Assembly (NCBI GenBank): GCA_947173865.1
Contig: CAMWGS010000107.1
Location: 1 to 6,999 of the forward strand
Length of the DNA: 6,999 nt
Origin: an uncultured Ruminococcus sp.
GTDB taxonomy: Bacteria; Bacillota; Clostridia; Oscillospirales; Ruminococcaceae
Direction: 5' to 3'
Below, piece by piece: positions 5,345 to 6,999 of this stretch. The number at the start of each line of letters is the position of its first letter. The first letter of the stretch is position 1. The notes beneath the pieces are model-generated. The model saw only the letters and a list, made by a program, of their open reading frames with translations. It did no database searches and had not been told where the DNA came from. A program made the position numbers and the translations under genes.

Positions 5345-6949
5345 TTATCCGATAAGACTTTTTATACCCTCAGTCCTGAATTTTTCACGGTAATAAACAA
5401 GTTCGTCCTGAATAATATCATCAATGACGCTCATGCCGAGAAGTTCGACGGGAGCTTTGTCGTCGGTAAGAATCCGCTCACCGCTTTCATACATAACAAT
5501 ATTGTCCGAAACGTTGTTCATCATTGAAAAAAGACTTTCATTTTCAATACTGCTGATATTGTCCAAAAAGACTTCAAGCATATCAGGATTATCAGAAGCA
5601 AAAAGTTCACGGTTTGTCGAGCCTGTCACGTCAACCGTACAGACTTCACCGAAAACGTTCGCTATTGTGTCTGCAAGCCAGCTGTTTATACCGTCGGCTT
5701 CCTTTGACCTCATATTCATATTTATAACCATTACACCGTTTTCTTTCAGATGTGACTTCACAAGACAGAAAAATTCAACTGACGACATCTGAAAAGGTAT
5801 CGTTATATCCTGATATGCGTCAACCATTATAACGTCGTACTTTTTATCAGAAACATTCAGAAAAGCACGTCCGTCGTAAGTTGTGACATTAACATCTTCG
5901 GGAAGTTCAAAATATTCATGTGCGAGGTCAGTTATTTTGTCGTCAATTTCAACGCCCTCAACCGTGATATTGTCAAAATAATTCATACACTGTTTTGCAT
6001 AAGTCCCCGTACCCATACCGAGTATCAGAATATCTTTTTTGTTTCCCGTATCAGCCATTAACGGTGCTGCCATTGCATAGTCATAGTACATTCCCGAAAG
6101 TTCACCCGATTTTATATATACTGACTGTACACCGAAAAGTACATTTGTAGAAAGAGCCGTCCGACTTTCGTTGTCCTTTACCTGCAAATAATTGTACACG
6201 GATTCACCCTCATATGCAAGGTCATTTTCCCAGAAAGCAAAACCGAATGAAGCCGAAACAACACAGCATACCACGAAAATTACAGAAGTAACCGCACATC
6301 TTACCGCACCATGTCTGCTGAATATGAAGTAGACAATCGCAATCACAAGAAGTATTCCCGAAAATATCAGAAAAGTCGCAGAAGTTCCTACGGCGGGAAT
6401 TGAAATGAAAGTAGGTACAAAAGTACCGATAATACTGCCTATTGTGTTGAACGCTCCGAGTGTACCGACTGTTTTTCCGCTGTCGTCAAGACTGTCAACC
6501 GTGTACTTGACAAGCGACGGCGTGACCGTTCCGAGCAGAAACAAGGGAAACACAAAAACTATCATACAGGTGAAAAATGCCGCCCATATGAGAAAGTTTG
6601 TGTTTACCGTCACGACAAGCAGTGCAGACACTCCCAGTATGACGAATTTTCCCAGAAAGGGAATAGCCGCTATCCATACGGACGCAAGTAAAATTCTTGC
6701 ATAGAGTTTGTCGGGATTGGGATTTTTGTCGGCACTCTTTCCGCCGAAAATGTTTCCGAGTGCCATTGCAATCATAATAGTACCTATTATTATCGTCCAC
6801 ACTATCTGCGACGAACTGAAATAAGGTGCAAGAAGTCTGCTCGCCCCCAGCTCCACCGCCATTACCGAAACACCCGAAAAAAATTCCGTAAGATAAAGAT
6901 ACCATTTGTGTTTTAATATTCCGCCGTTCGATTCTTTTGTCAATTTCAT
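5345..6949 (-). CDS. Membrane protein fused to a spermidine-synthase-like domain
   Basis: A 534-residue fusion of the 'fused MFS/spermidine synthase' type. Residues about 20-240 are strongly hydrophobic, with roughly six to seven membrane helices (for example 48-70, 84-113, 120-142, 165-187, 190-210, 216-240). Residues about 250-534 form a Rossmann-like domain: 'ILILGMGTGTYAKQ' (G311, G313, G315) for the nucleotide cofactor, 'VEGVEIDDKI' with acidic E334, 'YDGRAFL' (D359), 'YDVIMVDAYQD' with D377 where spermidine synthases keep a catalytic Asp, and 'TDDKAPVELL' near the end. The family resembles aminopropyltransferases, but many membrane-fused members have no proven substrate, and no polyamine gene is nearby. 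The annotated ATG has AGGAG only two bases upstream. TTG at codon 3 (6943-6941) would sit at a more usual eight bases. It is transcribed alone, with its own promoter and terminator. Confidence 0.88.
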   Translation of the reverse strand: MKLTKESNGGILKHKWYLYLTEFFSGVSVMAVELGASRLLAPYFSSSQIVWTIIIGTIMIAMALGNIFGGKSADKNPNPDKLYARILLASVWIAAIPFLGKFVILGVSALLVVTVNTNFLIWAAFFTCMIVFVFPLFLLGTVTPSLVKYTVDSLDDSGKTVGTLGAFNTIGSIIGTFVPTFISIPAVGTSATFLIFSGILLVIAIVYFIFSRHGAVRCAVTSVIFVVCCVVSASFGFAFWENDLAYEGESVYNYLQVKDNESRTALSTNVLFGVQSVYIKSGELSGMYYDYAMAAPLMADTGNKKDILILGMGTGTYAKQCMNYFDNITVEGVEIDDKITDLAHEYFELPEDVNVTTYDGRAFLNVSDKKYDVIMVDAYQDITIPFQMSSVEFFCLVKSHLKENGVMVINMNMRSKEADGINSWLADTIANVFGEVCTVDVTGSTNRELFASDNPDMLEVFLDNISSIENESLFSMMNNVSDNIVMYESGERILTDDKAPVELLGMSVIDDIIQDELVYYREKFRTEGIKSLIG

Positions 6950-6956
6950 TTCTCCT

Positions 6957-6973
6957 TTACAAATTATTTGTAA
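6957..6973. repeat. Perfect 17-base palindrome at the transcription start, candidate operator
   Basis: TTACAAATTATTTGTAA is a perfect inverted repeat with eight-base arms around one central base. It begins five bases downstream of the -10 hexamer on the minus strand and ends beside the AGGAG ribosome binding site, so it overlaps the expected start point near 6972. That is a typical place for a dimeric repressor to bind. The regulator is unknown. Confidence 0.5.
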
Positions 6974-6978
6974 CTCTT

Positions 6979-6987
6979 ATTATACCA
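6979..6987 (-). promoter_or_regulatory. Extended -10 promoter of the spermidine-synthase-like gene
   Basis: On the minus strand TGG (6987-6985) followed by TATAAT (6984-6979) is a perfect extended -10 element about 30 bases before the ATG at 6949. Only 15 bases lie upstream of the hexamer in this window, so the -35 element is outside it and cannot be judged. Confidence 0.7.
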
Positions 6988-6999
6988 TTTATTGTTACG

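Noticed and set aside
6495..6905. Minus-strand 136-codon frame inside the spermidine-synthase-like gene
   Set aside because: It is an alternative frame of a clear membrane-protein gene, with a low-complexity, non-protein-like composition.

Overview
The window looks like chromosomal DNA from a fibre-degrading clostridium of the Ruminococcus type (Bacillota, Oscillospiraceae). This rests on a secreted carbohydrate esterase with a dockerin-like module, strong AGGAGG-type ribosome binding sites, textbook sigma-A promoters, moderately AT-rich DNA and clostridial peptidoglycan-binding proteins. No tRNA, rRNA, CRISPR array, insertion sequence or phage gene was seen.

Layout, left to right. At 1-314 (minus) lies the front part of a small lipoprotein gene that runs off the left edge, driven by a near-perfect promoter. 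At 445-666 (plus), divergent from it, is a short XRE-type DNA-binding protein. A two-way terminator at 667-700 separates that gene from a convergent 573-residue secreted CE2-like acetyl esterase (707-2428, minus), which has its own promoter. At 2511-5245 (minus) is a tight three-gene operon. Its first gene has an acidic linker followed by a carboxypeptidase-regulatory-like beta domain, the second encodes a SpoIID-like domain plus three peptidoglycan-binding domains, and the third encodes two more peptidoglycan-binding domains. A terminator at 5304-5338 ends the last gene, 5345-6949 (minus), a membrane protein fused to a spermidine-synthase-like methyltransferase-fold domain. The rightmost 50 bases hold its extended -10 promoter and a perfect 17-base palindrome over the likely transcription start.

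The observation most worth checking is in the first operon gene. Its frame is interrupted by one in-frame TGA (4775-4777), yet 100 further codons continue in the same frame and complete the expected domain. They end 18 bases before the next gene. TGA appears to be a normal stop elsewhere in the window, so a recent nonsense mutation, a sequence error or special readthrough are the options.

The esterase acts outside the cell on acetylated plant polysaccharide. The operon proteins appear to bind peptidoglycan but carry no visible signal peptide, so where they act is open. No previously undescribed defence or mobile system is evident. The unusual content is the interrupted gene and the signal-less peptidoglycan-binding operon.
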